Of a stretch of DNA of 64,000 nucleotides, positions 38,502 through 46,889 are shown one piece after another (the first letter of the stretch is position 1; each line of letters begins with the position of its first letter). The translations under genes and the position numbers were made by a program. The DNA lies in the NCBI RefSeq assembly GCF_019468565.1, contig NZ_CP080521.1, forward strand, positions 5,332,001 to 5,396,000, given 5' to 3'. Origin of the DNA: Pseudonocardia sp. DSM 110487 (GTDB lineage: Bacteria > Actinomycetota > Actinomycetes > Mycobacteriales > Pseudonocardiaceae). The notes beneath the pieces are model-generated. The model made no database searches. It was given only the letters and a program-made list of their open reading frames with translations, and was not told the origin of the DNA.

Positions 38502-38538
38502 GGACGGCGCCCCAGCGCCGGCCCGTATCGAGACCACC
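38489..38538. repeat. REP-like inverted repeat GGTGGTCGAGTA...TATCGAGACCACC
   Basis: The left arm GGTGGTCGAGTA (38489-38500) contains the last codons and TAG stop of the SpoIIE fusion gene. The right arm TATCGAGACCACC ends at 38538. Between them are a second pair of GGCGC arms. Single left arms recur at 8043 and 11153. Similar sequences are common between genes in actinobacteria in my memory. It could act as a terminator for this gene and the convergent DUF1772 gene. Confidence 0.65.
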
Positions 38539-38612
38539 ACCCGCGGCATGCCTCACAAACGAAGGGGGTCTCGACACGCTCCGGCGCACCAGGTCGCCGG
38601 TCATCCGTGCGA

Positions 38613-39251
38613 CTACGCGTTGATGAGTGCGATCGTGAGGAGCGCGGCGGCGACCAACGCGGAGCCGGATCGGACGTGATTCCAGCGCGTCCATTCGCGC
38701 AGATAGCGCGACCAGAGCTCGGCGGCGCCCTGAGCGTTCACCGGCATGGCTTCGAGCGCATCGTTGCGTGGCACGTTGCACAGGGCGGTGACAGCCAGCG
38801 TCCCGATCAAGAAGAGCGCACCGCCTGCGACGACCCAGGGGGCCTCCGGAGCGGGCCAGCGAGCGAGCGCGGTGATCATCGCCAGCGCGCACGCCACCGG
38901 CGCGAGGGAGAACGCGCCGCCGAACCATGGATTGAAGACGACGACGTTGATCGATTGCATCGTCGCCATGCCGGACGGGTGCGGCTGACGCGCGAGCGCC
39001 CACATCACACCAGTGGAGAAGGCGTAGAAGAGACCGCCCTGGAGACCGCAGAGCACCGCTGCCACGACCGTCAGCGTGGAGCTGGTCGTGGCGCTCGGCA
39101 TGAGCAGGCCGGCGTTCAGTAGATATGCGTAAACGAGGCACGCCACCGCGCCGATTAGTGCGCCGACGACCGCACCGGTTCGATTACCAACGACACGGCC
39201 GAGCGCTGCTCCGGCCGCGAGCCCGATCACGAGTGAGACACCGATGACCAC
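38613..39251 (-). CDS. DUF1772 (anthrone oxygenase-like) membrane protein
   Basis: A 212-residue membrane protein with about five hydrophobic segments. LFYAFSTGVMWALARQP, MQSINVVVFNPWF and LCNVPRNDALEAM match the DUF1772/anthrone-oxygenase family, whose members lie near redox or polyketide genes; the reaction here is unknown. The gene has fewer G/C third positions than its surroundings (for example codons around 39100-39180), as do its two neighbours, suggesting acquisition. Start GTG 39251. Confidence 0.8.
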   Translation of the reverse strand: MVIGVSLVIGLAAGAALGRVVGNRTGAVVGALIGAVACLVYAYLLNAGLLMPSATTSSTLTVVAAVLCGLQGGLFYAFSTGVMWALARQPHPSGMATMQSINVVVFNPWFGGAFSLAPVACALAMITALARWPAPEAPWVVAGGALFLIGTLAVTALCNVPRNDALEAMPVNAQGAAELWSRYLREWTRWNHVRSGSALVAAALLTIALINA

Positions 39252-39294
39252 AATTACCGTCCTCGCATCGGTACCACACGTCGAGCGCTGCGCA

Positions 39295-39771
39295 TCACCA
39301 TTCGACGCCTCCGAACGCGCTCAAGGGGTCGGCCGCGAGCTCTTCCTCGGAGACACCGACGCCGTATGTGACCACGCGCCGGCTGGGTGAGATCTTGATG
39401 AAGCAGGTGTCTGGGCGCTCCAACTCGCCGTGCGACGTGATCGCGGCGAGGCCGCCGTCGACGACAAGACCGACGATCTCGGGGTCGTCGTTCTGCAGGA
39501 GCGCGGCGGTGCTTTGCAGGCTGGCCGTGAACGGCGGTGCCTGCGGGTCGACCTGGCTTGGGATGCACACGGCGACCCGCGAGTTCTCGGCGATGTTGCG
39601 CGCCTTGCGGCTCGTCCTGTCGGTGTTGACGTACAGGTTGCGGCCGACGAGCGCGTAGAGCACGCCGGCCACGTGCGGACGATTCTCGGCGGAACTCGTC
39701 GCCAGTATGCAGAACGAGTTGCTGGCGATGAAGTCAGTCACGGCCTCTCGAAGTGCGGCCTCGTTGCGCAT
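39295..39771 (-). CDS. Pyridoxamine 5'-phosphate oxidase-like FMN/F420-binding protein
   Basis: A 158-residue split-barrel protein: FCILATSSAENRPHVAGVLYALVGRNLYVNTDRTSRKARNI is the typical first half that binds a flavin, split by the strand order, and SRVAVCIPS follows. The family includes PNPOx and F420/heme-binding reductases; cofactor and substrate cannot be chosen from the sequence. Start ATG 39771. It shares the lower GC of the DUF1772 gene and lies next to an IS630 remnant. Confidence 0.78.
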   Translation of the reverse strand: MRNEAALREAVTDFIASNSFCILATSSAENRPHVAGVLYALVGRNLYVNTDRTSRKARNIAENSRVAVCIPSQVDPQAPPFTASLQSTAALLQNDDPEIVGLVVDGGLAAITSHGELERPDTCFIKISPSRRVVTYGVGVSEEELAADPLSAFGGVEW

Positions 39772-39788
39772 GTGCCCCCTAGTGTCGG

Positions 39789-39966
39789 CTAATGCTTGAC
39801 GTTCCGGTTGACGTCTCGGAAACTCTGTTCGGGTGTTGCGGTCCAGGTGAATGGTTCAGCCTCCTTGTTCCAGTGGGCGATGTAGTCTCGATGTGTCGGG
39901 TGAGTTGCCGAACCGACTTAAAGGTGCCTCGACGGATGGAGTGTCGTACCGTGGGCTTCACCACGG
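39789..39966 (-). mobile_element. 3' remnant of an IS630-family transposase (frameshifted)
   Basis: On the minus strand the frame reads HSIRRGTFKSVRQLTRHIE. After a one-base shift near 39903 it continues YIAHWNKEAEPFTWTAT and ends ...NRNVKH at a TAG (39789-39791). This is the C-terminus of IS630 transposases, which usually ends with HN/HWN..PF.WTAT. The upstream part of the transposase is absent; the P450 gene begins its 3' end 6 bp away. The remnant marks the middle of a lower-GC block. Confidence 0.78.
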
Positions 39967-39971
39967 CTGCC

Positions 39972-41237
39972 TCAGCCCGTGCGGTCAGCGTTCACTGGGC
40001 TGACGCTGACCGGGAGGCTGACCAGTCCACGGAAGACCGGGGTGGGACGCCAACGCAACTCGCTGTACGGACGGGCCAAGGTGAGATGCGGGAAGCGCCG
40101 CACCAGCGTGCCGATCGCGATCCGTGCGGTCATGCGGGCCAGCGGCGCGGCGACGCAGAAGTGGATTCCGTGCCCCAATGCGAGGTTCGGGCCGTGGTTC
40201 CGGGTGATGTCGAGCCGGTCGGGTTCGGCGAACCGGGCGGGGTCGCGATTGGCGGCGGACAGGCCGACGACCACGATGTCCCGCGCTCGGATCGTCACCT
40301 CGCCCATATCGAGGTCCTGGATCGTCGTGCGTGGCGAGGATCGCGCGGTCGGTCCGTCGTAGCGCAGTAGTTCCTCGATGGCCGGGTCCAGCAACTCGGG
40401 ACGCTGCCGCATCAGCGCGAGCTGATCGGGATGGCGCAGCAGTGCCGCCACGCCGTTGCCGACGATGTTGGTGGTGGCGTCCTGGCCGGCCAGCAGCAGG
40501 TGGCTGACCGTCTCGACCACCTCGGCCTCGGTGAGCCCGCCGGCCGTGCCGATGCCCGGGACCAGCGCGCCGATCACGTCCTGCGGCTGCTGGGTGGCCG
40601 ACGACTCCTGGGGCCGTACCGCTGCGTGGCGCTGCGCGACCAGTTCCGCGACGTAGCTTCGCAGCCGTCGGGCTCCCTCCTCCCGGGACATCGGCGCGTC
40701 GGTGACGTACGTCGGTGTGTGGGCCGCGGTCGTCCAGGTGCGGAAGTCGTCACGGTCGCCCAGGGGTGCGCCGAGCAGCTCGCACAGGATCGTCACCGAC
40801 AGCGGAAAGGCGAAGGCGTCGATGAGGTCCGCGGTTCCCTCCTCTGCCACGGTGTCCAGCAGCCGCTCGGTGACCTGCTTGATCCGCGGCCGCAGCCGCT
40901 CTGTTGCCCTCGGCGCGAACGCCCGGATCACCGGCGCCCGTAGCCGACTGTGTTCCGGTGGGTCGGCAGTGAGCATGCTGGCGTTCGCGTCGTCGGCGGC
41001 GCCACGGACCATCCCGGCACGACGCAGCGCCGCCCAGGCGTGGCGCGGATCCTTCGACAAGCCGGGGGCGCCCAGCGCCATCTCCGCTTCGCGGTACCGC
41101 GTGACCAGCCAGTACTCCAGCCCGTTGGGATCACGGACCCGCACCGCCGGCGCCTGCTCCCGCAACCGCGCATACGCCGGATGGGGATCGGCGAAGAACT
41201 CCTCGCCATAGCTGATCGTTGCCGTCCCCCGGGCCAT
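39972..41237 (-). CDS. Cytochrome P450
   Basis: A 421-residue bacterial class I P450 needing separate redox partners, none of which is nearby. LLLAGQDATTN is the I-helix oxygen-activation motif, EELLRYDGP holds the ExxR, and LGHGIHFCVAAPLAR is the heme-thiolate loop, with the Cys ligand but Val-Ala instead of the usual Gly after it. ATG 41237 (MARGTATISYGEEFF) fits the family; upstream codons run through the operators. It is divergent from a MarR gene across two palindromes, which suggests MarR control. Substrate unknown. Confidence 0.92.
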   Translation of the reverse strand: MARGTATISYGEEFFADPHPAYARLREQAPAVRVRDPNGLEYWLVTRYREAEMALGAPGLSKDPRHAWAALRRAGMVRGAADDANASMLTADPPEHSRLRAPVIRAFAPRATERLRPRIKQVTERLLDTVAEEGTADLIDAFAFPLSVTILCELLGAPLGDRDDFRTWTTAAHTPTYVTDAPMSREEGARRLRSYVAELVAQRHAAVRPQESSATQQPQDVIGALVPGIGTAGGLTEAEVVETVSHLLLAGQDATTNIVGNGVAALLRHPDQLALMRQRPELLDPAIEELLRYDGPTARSSPRTTIQDLDMGEVTIRARDIVVVGLSAANRDPARFAEPDRLDITRNHGPNLALGHGIHFCVAAPLARMTARIAIGTLVRRFPHLTLARPYSELRWRPTPVFRGLVSLPVSVSPVNADRTG

Positions 41238-41250
41238 GCCCCCGCCTCCG

Positions 41251-41300
41251 ATCGTTGGAGATCCAACGGCAACGTACCACATCGTTGGGAATCCAACGGC
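41251..41300. promoter_or_regulatory. Two palindromic operators between the P450 and MarR genes
   Basis: ATCGTTGGAGATCCAACGGC (41251-41270) and ATCGTTGGGAATCCAACGGC (41281-41300) are near-identical, each with arms CGTTGG/CCAACG. They lie exactly 30 bp apart, about three helical turns. Their position in a divergent gap beside a MarR gene makes them its probable operators. Confidence 0.8.
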
Positions 41301-41301
41301 C

Positions 41302-41307
41302 TAGTAT
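41302..41307 (+). promoter_or_regulatory. Candidate -10 box of the MarR gene
   Basis: TAGTAT directly follows the second operator and lies 9 bp before ATG 41317. Transcription would start at or within a few bases of the start codon, so the mRNA may be leaderless. The -35 region would fall at or just before operator 2, so bound MarR would block it. Confidence 0.5.
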
Positions 41308-41316
41308 GCTGTGCGC

Positions 41317-41856
41317 ATGGCACCCTCTGGTGGAGGCGGATATGTGCCGCAGCGGGTCGCGCGGATGCCGAGCTGGCTGCTCTCCACCGCCGCCAAGCAG
41401 GGGCACCGCTTGTTGGGCGAGTATCTTTCGGCCGAGCATCTGCGACGGCAGCACTACCTTGTGCTGGCCGGTCTCGCGGAACTCGATTCACCCGCCCAGG
41501 CGGAACTGGGCAGGATCCTCCGAGTGGACACCGGCGACCTGGTCGCCATCCTCAAGGACCTCGAATCCGCTGGATACGTCGGCCGGGAACGCCGCCCGAC
41601 GGACCGCCGCCGCAACGCACTCACCGTGACCGAGGCCGGCCACGAAGCCCTCCGCAACCTCGACGAAATCGTCGAGACGGCCAACGACGCCCTGGTCGCC
41701 TGCCTGTCCCCCGCCGATCGCGAGCAGCTCGTGACCCTGCTGACGCGCGTCGTCCTCAACGTCAGCGCCGAGACGGCAGGCCCGGCTGCCGATCGCGCAC
41801 ACGACCCACCACCCAGCCCAAAGGCGAGAGACGACCATGAGCGGCGCCTGACGTGA
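41317..41856 (+). CDS. MarR-family transcriptional regulator
   Basis: A 179-residue winged-helix regulator. HYLVLAGLAELDSPAQAELGRIL and DTGDLVAILKDLESAGYVGRERRPTDRRRNAL form the helix-turn-helix and wing (DxRR motif), followed by VTEAGHEAL. It is divergent from the P450 gene with two palindromes between them, so it probably represses itself and the P450 until a phenolic-type ligand binds; the ligand is inferred from the family only. ATG 41317 or GTG 41311 are both possible on a nearly leaderless transcript. Confidence 0.9.
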   Translation: MAPSGGGGYVPQRVARMPSWLLSTAAKQGHRLLGEYLSAEHLRRQHYLVLAGLAELDSPAQAELGRILRVDTGDLVAILKDLESAGYVGRERRPTDRRRNALTVTEAGHEALRNLDEIVETANDALVACLSPADREQLVTLLTRVVLNVSAETAGPAADRAHDPPPSPKARDDHERRLT

Positions 41857-42126
41857 TCTCACACCGCTCTCCTGCCCCCACCTAGCCCGGGCTTTCACGT
41901 GGGATCGGCCGGTGAGGTGTGTCGAACGGCTGAAAGGTGCCGCTCCTAGTGGCCCCTGCTCGACCAGCCCACTCGTCCGAGCGCCGACCGGTCATCGGCC
42001 GGACGCCACACCCGAGACCGCCGTGGGAGGGCATCTCGGGCGCCGGGAGGCGCTGGAGGGTTGGCCGCGGGAACCGCGGGCTACCCGCGCAGGGTCGACG
42101 TCCTCCGGCGCCCCGAGGAGCACACC
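41857..42126. other. Non-coding gap between marR and the YihY gene
   Basis: About 270 bp with no convincing gene. It marks the end of the lower-GC island and must hold the promoter of the YihY gene, but I could not pick a clear -10/-35 pair. No repeat copy or hairpin stands out. Confidence 0.5.
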
Positions 42127-43134
42127 GTGTCCCAGCGATCCGGGGCCCAGCAGCCCGGGACCCAGCAACGCGGGACCCAGCAGCCCGGGGTCCGGACGCC
42201 CGGCCGCGAGGCGGCCACCCCGGTGCAGATCCCGCCGCGCGGTTGGTGGCAGGTCACCCGCAGGGCCTTCGCGGAGAGCAAGGCCGACCACGTCCCGATG
42301 CTCGCGGCGGGCGTGGCCTTCTTCGCCTTCCTCGCCGTGTTCCCCGCCCTGATCGCCGGGCTCACCCTGTATGGGCTCGTGGCCGACCCCGGCCAGGTCG
42401 CCGAGCAGGTGGAGGCGCTCGCCGGGGCGCTGCCCCGCGACGCGCAGCCACTGATCACCGACCAGCTCGCCGCCCTCGTCGCGAGCAGCGACGGCGCGCT
42501 GGGGATCGGACTGGCCGTGTCGCTGCTGGCGGCCCTCTGGTCGGCATCCAGCGGCACCGGCAACCTCATGCAGGCGATCAACCTCGCCTACGACGAGGAC
42601 GAGACCCGCGGCTTCGTGAAGCTGCGGGGCACAGCGCTGCTGCTCACGCTCGGCGCGATCGTCTTCGTGCTGCTGGCGCTCGCGCTGGTGGCGGTCGTCC
42701 CCGCGCTGCTCGACGCGGTGCCGCTCGGTCCGGTGGCGACGGCGCTCGCCCAGGTCGTGCGGTGGGTCCTGCTGGTCGCTGTCGTGATCGTCGCGCTCGC
42801 CGTCGTCTACCGCCTCGCTCCCGACCGCGACGCACCCCGCGTCCGCTGGGCGAGCACCGGCGCGGTCGTCGCCACCGTCCTGTGGATCGCCGGCAGCGTC
42901 GCCTTCAGCCTCTACGTCGACAACTTCGGCAGCTACAACCGCACGTACGGGGCACTCGCCGGCGTCGTCGTGCTGCTGCTGTGGCTGTATCTCACCAGCT
43001 ACGTGGTGCTGCTCGGCGCCGAGATCAACGCCGAGGCCGAGCGGCAGACCGAACGCGACACGACGCGCGGCCCGTCGGTGCCGATGGGCGAGCGGCATGC
43101 CGTCGCCGCCGACGAGGTGGCCGACCAGCGCTGA
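42127..43134 (+). CDS. YihY/BrkB-family inner membrane protein
   Basis: A 335-residue membrane protein. After a cytoplasmic head with a short Q-Q-P-G-T repeat, ADHVPMLAAGVAFFAFLAVFPALIA is the hallmark first span. Then GTGNLMQAINLAYDEDETRG and YVDNFGSYNRTYGALAGVVVLLLWLY give about six spans in all. The family's function is still unsettled (once annotated as RNase BN). GTG 42127 has GAGGAG 6 bp upstream; an upstream in-frame ATG at 42061 lacks this. Confidence 0.9.
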   Translation: MSQRSGAQQPGTQQRGTQQPGVRTPGREAATPVQIPPRGWWQVTRRAFAESKADHVPMLAAGVAFFAFLAVFPALIAGLTLYGLVADPGQVAEQVEALAGALPRDAQPLITDQLAALVASSDGALGIGLAVSLLAALWSASSGTGNLMQAINLAYDEDETRGFVKLRGTALLLTLGAIVFVLLALALVAVVPALLDAVPLGPVATALAQVVRWVLLVAVVIVALAVVYRLAPDRDAPRVRWASTGAVVATVLWIAGSVAFSLYVDNFGSYNRTYGALAGVVVLLLWLYLTSYVVLLGAEINAEAERQTERDTTRGPSVPMGERHAVAADEVADQR

Positions 43135-43176
43135 CGCCGGAGTGTCGGGGTCTGCCGCGGTGGGTAGACACGAGCC

Positions 43177-44190
43177 ATGGGCCGGCGGCTGATCGTGATC
43201 GGCGCTTCCGCGGGAGGAGTCGAGGCGCTCCGCGCGGTCGTCGCGGGTCTCCCGCCGGATCTCGCGGCAGCAGTGGTCGTGGTGCTGCACATCCCTCGCG
43301 GGGCGCCGAGCGCGCTCCCGGGGATCCTGGACCGCGCGGGCCCCCTGCCGGCCGTCGCCGCCGAGCAGGCCGCCGCCCTGCGGCCCGGTGTCGTCTACAC
43401 GGCACCCGCCGACCACCACGTGCTCGTGGTCGACGGGCGCCTGCGGCTGTCCACCGGGCCGACCGAGAACGGCCACCGTCCGGCGATCGACCCGCTGTTC
43501 CGCTCGGCCGCGCTCTCCCACGGGCCGGACGCCGTTGGGGTGGTGCTCTCCGGCACCCGTGACGACGGCACCGCCGGTCTGGCGGCCATCGCCGCGCGGG
43601 GTGGCACTGCCGTCGTGCAGGAGCCCGATGACGCGCTCCACGCCGCCATGCCGGCGAGCGCGCTAGCCCAGGTGCCCGATGCGCTGGTGCACCCCGCCCC
43701 GAAGATCGGGCCGGTTCTCGGCGAGCTGGTGAGCAGGCCGGCCGACACTGCCGCCGGCGGGCACGACGAGCTGCTGCGTGCCGAGACGCGGATCGCCGCG
43801 ACGGGTGTGCCGACCACCGACACCCTCGCGGGTGCCACGCCGTCGGCGTTCAGCTGCCCGAGCTGCAACGGCGTGCTCTTCGAGCTGCCCGGGTCGCCTG
43901 CGCCGCGGTTCCGCTGCCGCGTGGGACACGCCTGGTCGCCTGCCGCCCTCGAGGGGGAGCAGGCCCACGCGGTGGACGAGGCACTCTGGGCCGCGGTGCG
44001 AGCGCTCGAGGAGAAGGCGGACCTGGTGGAGCGGCTCGCCTCGGACGCGCACCAGCGCGGCCGCGTGCACACCGCCGACGTGTTCGCGCAACGCGCGGCC
44101 CACACCAGGAGGCAGGCGCAGCAGGTGCGCGACCTGGTCGAGGACCGATCGACGGACCCGGAGCACGGCGGTGCGGCGAGCGGCCCATGA
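43177..44190 (+). CDS. cheB: Stand-alone CheB-type methylesterase with C-terminal zinc-ribbon-like domain
   Basis: A 337-residue CheB catalytic domain without the usual N-terminal receiver. The triad is intact: Ser11 in IGASAGG, His38 in LHIPRG and Asp in SGTRDDGTAG (about 129). CheB hydrolyses glutamyl methyl esters on receptors, or deamidates. Residues 225-255 (CPSCNGVLFE...FRCRVGHAWS) look like a small metal-binding knuckle, followed by a helical tail. It precedes a CheR-PAS gene, as in other non-flagellar CheB-CheR pairs. No receptor is nearby. Confidence 0.9.
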   Translation: MGRRLIVIGASAGGVEALRAVVAGLPPDLAAAVVVVLHIPRGAPSALPGILDRAGPLPAVAAEQAAALRPGVVYTAPADHHVLVVDGRLRLSTGPTENGHRPAIDPLFRSAALSHGPDAVGVVLSGTRDDGTAGLAAIAARGGTAVVQEPDDALHAAMPASALAQVPDALVHPAPKIGPVLGELVSRPADTAAGGHDELLRAETRIAATGVPTTDTLAGATPSAFSCPSCNGVLFELPGSPAPRFRCRVGHAWSPAALEGEQAHAVDEALWAAVRALEEKADLVERLASDAHQRGRVHTADVFAQRAAHTRRQAQQVRDLVEDRSTDPEHGGAASGP

Positions 44191-44263
44191 TCCCGTGCGC
44201 CGCGCGGCACCATCGGCGGCGCCCCGCGTTCCCCGCGAGTGCGGGGCGCGGGATCCTGTACGC

Positions 44264-46135
44264 GTGGCCGAGCCGGACCCCGCCTTCGAGACGCTGCTGG
44301 AGCACCTGCGTGACACCCGCGGCTTCGACTTCACCGGGTACAAGCGCTCGAGCCTGTCGCGGCGCGTCGACCGGCGGATGACGCAGGTCGGCGTCACCGA
44401 CTACGCCGGGTACCTCGACTACCTCGAGATGCACGGCGAGGAGTTCACCGCGCTCTTCAACACGATCCTCATCAACGTCACCGGGTTCTTCCGCGACCCG
44501 GAGGCGTGGGAGTTCCTGCGCACGCAGGTGCTGCCGGAGCTCCTCACCGGGAAGGGCCCGCACGAGCCGATCCGGGTGTGGAGCGCGGGGTGCGCGTCCG
44601 GGCAGGAGGCGTACACGCTCGCCATGCTGCTGACCGAGCTGATGGGCGTCGACGAGTTCCGCGACCGGGTGAAGATCTACGCCACCGACGTCGACGAGCA
44701 CGGCCTCGCCCATGCCCGGCACGCCGCCTACGAGGAGCGCGAGGTGCGCTCCGTCCCGTCGGCGCTGCTGGAGCGCTACTTCGAGCGCCATGGCCAGACC
44801 TACACGTTCCGCAAGGACCTTCGCCGATGCGTCATCTTCGGGCGCAACGACCTCGTGCAGGACGCCCCGATCTCCCGCGCCGATCTGCTCGTCTGCCGCA
44901 ACACCCTCATGTACCTCACCGCGGACACGCAGGCCCGCATCCTCGCTCGCTTCCACTTCGCGCTCGCCCCGTCGGGCGCGCTGTTCCTCGGCAAGGCCGA
45001 GATGCTGCTCAGCCACGGCGGTCTCTTCGCGCCGATCGACCTCAAGCACCGGGTGTTCCGCAAGGTGCCGCGCGCGGTCGCGGGCGGCGCGACGATCATG
45101 GCGGACCCGATCCCGATCGGCGGTCCCGCCGCCACCGCGAGCGTGCACGACCGGATCCGGGAGGAGGCGCTGCTCGCGGGACCGGTGGCGCAGCTCGTCA
45201 TCACGGCCGACGGGCACGTCGCGCTGGTCAACCACCAGGCCGAGACGCTGCTCGGGGTGTCGATCCGGGACAAGGGGCGCCCGTTCCGCGACCTGGACGT
45301 GTCCTACCGCCCTCTGGAGCTGCGCCGCAGCATCGAGCTGGCGCTGGAGGAGCGGCGCACGGTGCACGCGGGCGATGCGGTGTTCCACCGAGGCGGTGAG
45401 CAGCTCACGCTCGAGGTGCACGTGAGCCCGCTCGTCGACCGTGCCGCCGGGGTGCTCGGCGCCACCGTCGTGTTCCACGACGTCACCGAGGCCAGGCGCC
45501 TGCAGGGCGAGCTGGAGGCCACCCACCGGCAGCTGGAGACGGCGTACGAGGAGCTCCAGTCCACCAACGAGGAGCTCGAGACGACGAACGAGGAGCTCCA
45601 GTCCACGGTGGAGGAGCTGGAGACCACCAACGAGGAGCTCCAGTCGACCAACGAGGAGCTCGAGACGATGAACGAGGAGCTCCAGTCCACGAACGACGAG
45701 CTCCAGGCCATCAACGACGAGCTGCAGGACCGCACCGGGCAGGTCGATGAGGCGAACGCCTTCCTCGAGGCGATCCTGTCCGGGCTGCGCGCCGGCGTGG
45801 TCGTGCTGGCCCCCGACCTTTCGGTGCGGGTGTGGAACCACGAGGCCCACGACCTGTGGGGGCTGCGGCCCGAGGAGACCATCGGGCAGCATTTCCTCAC
45901 CCTCGACATCGGGCTGCCGCTGGAGAAACTCGCACCGATGATCCGCCGCGCCCTCGGTGGCGAGCCCGGCCCGCAGGAGCTCGCGCTCCCCGCGGTGAAC
46001 CGCCGCGGCCACCGGATCGAGGTCCGCGTGCTCGGCAGCCCGCTCGCGGGCTACGACGGTCGGCCGGGCGGCGTGATCCTGATGATGGAGCAGGGCGACG
46101 GCACCGACGGGAGCGAGGTGGTCGGGGCACGATGA
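44264..46135 (+). CDS. CheR-type methyltransferase with PAS domains and long coiled coil
   Basis: A 623-residue protein: CheR methyltransferase (about 8-270) with ILINVTGFFRDPEAWEFL, VWSAGCASGQEAYTLAM (SAM motif) and LLVCRNTLMYL. A PAS domain follows (about 310-415), then a coiled coil (about 420-490) built from repeats of EELQSTNEELETTN, then a second PAS (about 495-610). It may methylate glutamates of an unknown receptor, with the PAS domains as sensors. The first PAS/coil end has no kinase domain. GTG 44264 is used; upstream frame overlaps cheB. Its TGA overlaps the next ATG. Confidence 0.9.
   Translation: MAEPDPAFETLLEHLRDTRGFDFTGYKRSSLSRRVDRRMTQVGVTDYAGYLDYLEMHGEEFTALFNTILINVTGFFRDPEAWEFLRTQVLPELLTGKGPHEPIRVWSAGCASGQEAYTLAMLLTELMGVDEFRDRVKIYATDVDEHGLAHARHAAYEEREVRSVPSALLERYFERHGQTYTFRKDLRRCVIFGRNDLVQDAPISRADLLVCRNTLMYLTADTQARILARFHFALAPSGALFLGKAEMLLSHGGLFAPIDLKHRVFRKVPRAVAGGATIMADPIPIGGPAATASVHDRIREEALLAGPVAQLVITADGHVALVNHQAETLLGVSIRDKGRPFRDLDVSYRPLELRRSIELALEERRTVHAGDAVFHRGGEQLTLEVHVSPLVDRAAGVLGATVVFHDVTEARRLQGELEATHRQLETAYEELQSTNEELETTNEELQSTVEELETTNEELQSTNEELETMNEELQSTNDELQAINDELQDRTGQVDEANAFLEAILSGLRAGVVVLAPDLSVRVWNHEAHDLWGLRPEETIGQHFLTLDIGLPLEKLAPMIRRALGGEPGPQELALPAVNRRGHRIEVRVLGSPLAGYDGRPGGVILMMEQGDGTDGSEVVGAR
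45550..45735. repeat. 21-bp-phased coding repeats for the coiled coil
   Basis: Degenerate units of GAGGAGCTCCAGTCCACC and GAGGAGCTCGAGACGACG alternate with a 21-bp half period, encoding EELQSTN/EELETTN heptads. They are in frame and clearly coding, not CRISPR or regulatory. Confidence 0.85.
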
Positions 46136-46872
46136 CGGTCGTCGCCGGACTGTGGACCGAGGTCGAGGTACGCCCCGACCACGACCTGCTGTGCCTTCGG
46201 GGCGGGCTGTCACTGGCCACCGTGCCGCGCGCCCGCAGGGTGCTTGCGAAGCTGCTGCACGACCGCGGCGCCGTGATCGTCGATCTGGCCGATGCCGAGC
46301 TCGCGTGGGGCCCCGCCGCGGAGATCTTCCCCTCGACGCTCGCCTCGGCGGGCGGCTGGCCCACCACACGCCTCGTCCTCACGGGCGCGGATGGCCGGTT
46401 CGCCACCCAGCTGCGCGCGCTGCGGATCCACCGCTCCGTCCCGCTCGTCGACGACCCCGGAGACGCGCCGGCACACCTGTACCGCAGGCCGGAGCGGGTT
46501 ACCCGGCACCGGGACCTCCCGGTGGACATCGTCGCGCCCGCGATGGCACGGGCCCTGGTGCGCGAGGCCTGCGCGGACTGGTCGGCCACCGCGGCGGAGG
46601 ACGCGGCGGCACTCGTCGCGAGCGAGCTCGTGAGCAATGCCGTGCAGCACGCGGGCGGCACGTGCCGGGTGTCCGTTGCGGTCGACGGCACCCGCCTGCG
46701 CGTCGCTGTGCGCGACTACGCGCCGGGACACGGGCCGCGGCCCCGGCCGGTGGACATCAACCGGCCCACCGGGCGCGGCCTGCACCTGGTCGCGCTGCTC
46801 TCCTCCGCGTGGGGGGTGCACCAGCACCCCGACGGCAAGACGGCGTGGGCGGTGATCCCCCTCCCCGTCTGA
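46132..46872 (+). CDS. STAS-like domain fused to RsbW-type HATPase
   Basis: A 246-residue protein. Residues 1-115 fold like a STAS/MEDS-type domain (DLLCLRGGLSLATVPRARRVL, AVIVDLADAELAWGP), lacking the canonical Ser at the phosphorylation spot. Residues 130-246 are an anti-sigma-type HATPase with ASELVSNAVQHAG (N box), VRDYAPG (G1) and GRGLHLVALLSSAWG (G2). It overlaps the CheR-PAS stop by 4 bp, so this kinase-like unit is expressed with the methylation proteins. Partner unknown. Confidence 0.85.
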   Translation: MTVVAGLWTEVEVRPDHDLLCLRGGLSLATVPRARRVLAKLLHDRGAVIVDLADAELAWGPAAEIFPSTLASAGGWPTTRLVLTGADGRFATQLRALRIHRSVPLVDDPGDAPAHLYRRPERVTRHRDLPVDIVAPAMARALVREACADWSATAAEDAAALVASELVSNAVQHAGGTCRVSVAVDGTRLRVAVRDYAPGHGPRPRPVDINRPTGRGLHLVALLSSAWGVHQHPDGKTAWAVIPLPV

Positions 46873-46889
46873 CGCTGCCCGTCCGGGAG

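Noticed and set aside
45550..45735. Short GAGGAGCTC repeats considered as a regulatory iteron array
   Set aside because: They encode EELQSTN-type coiled-coil heptads within the CheR-PAS gene.
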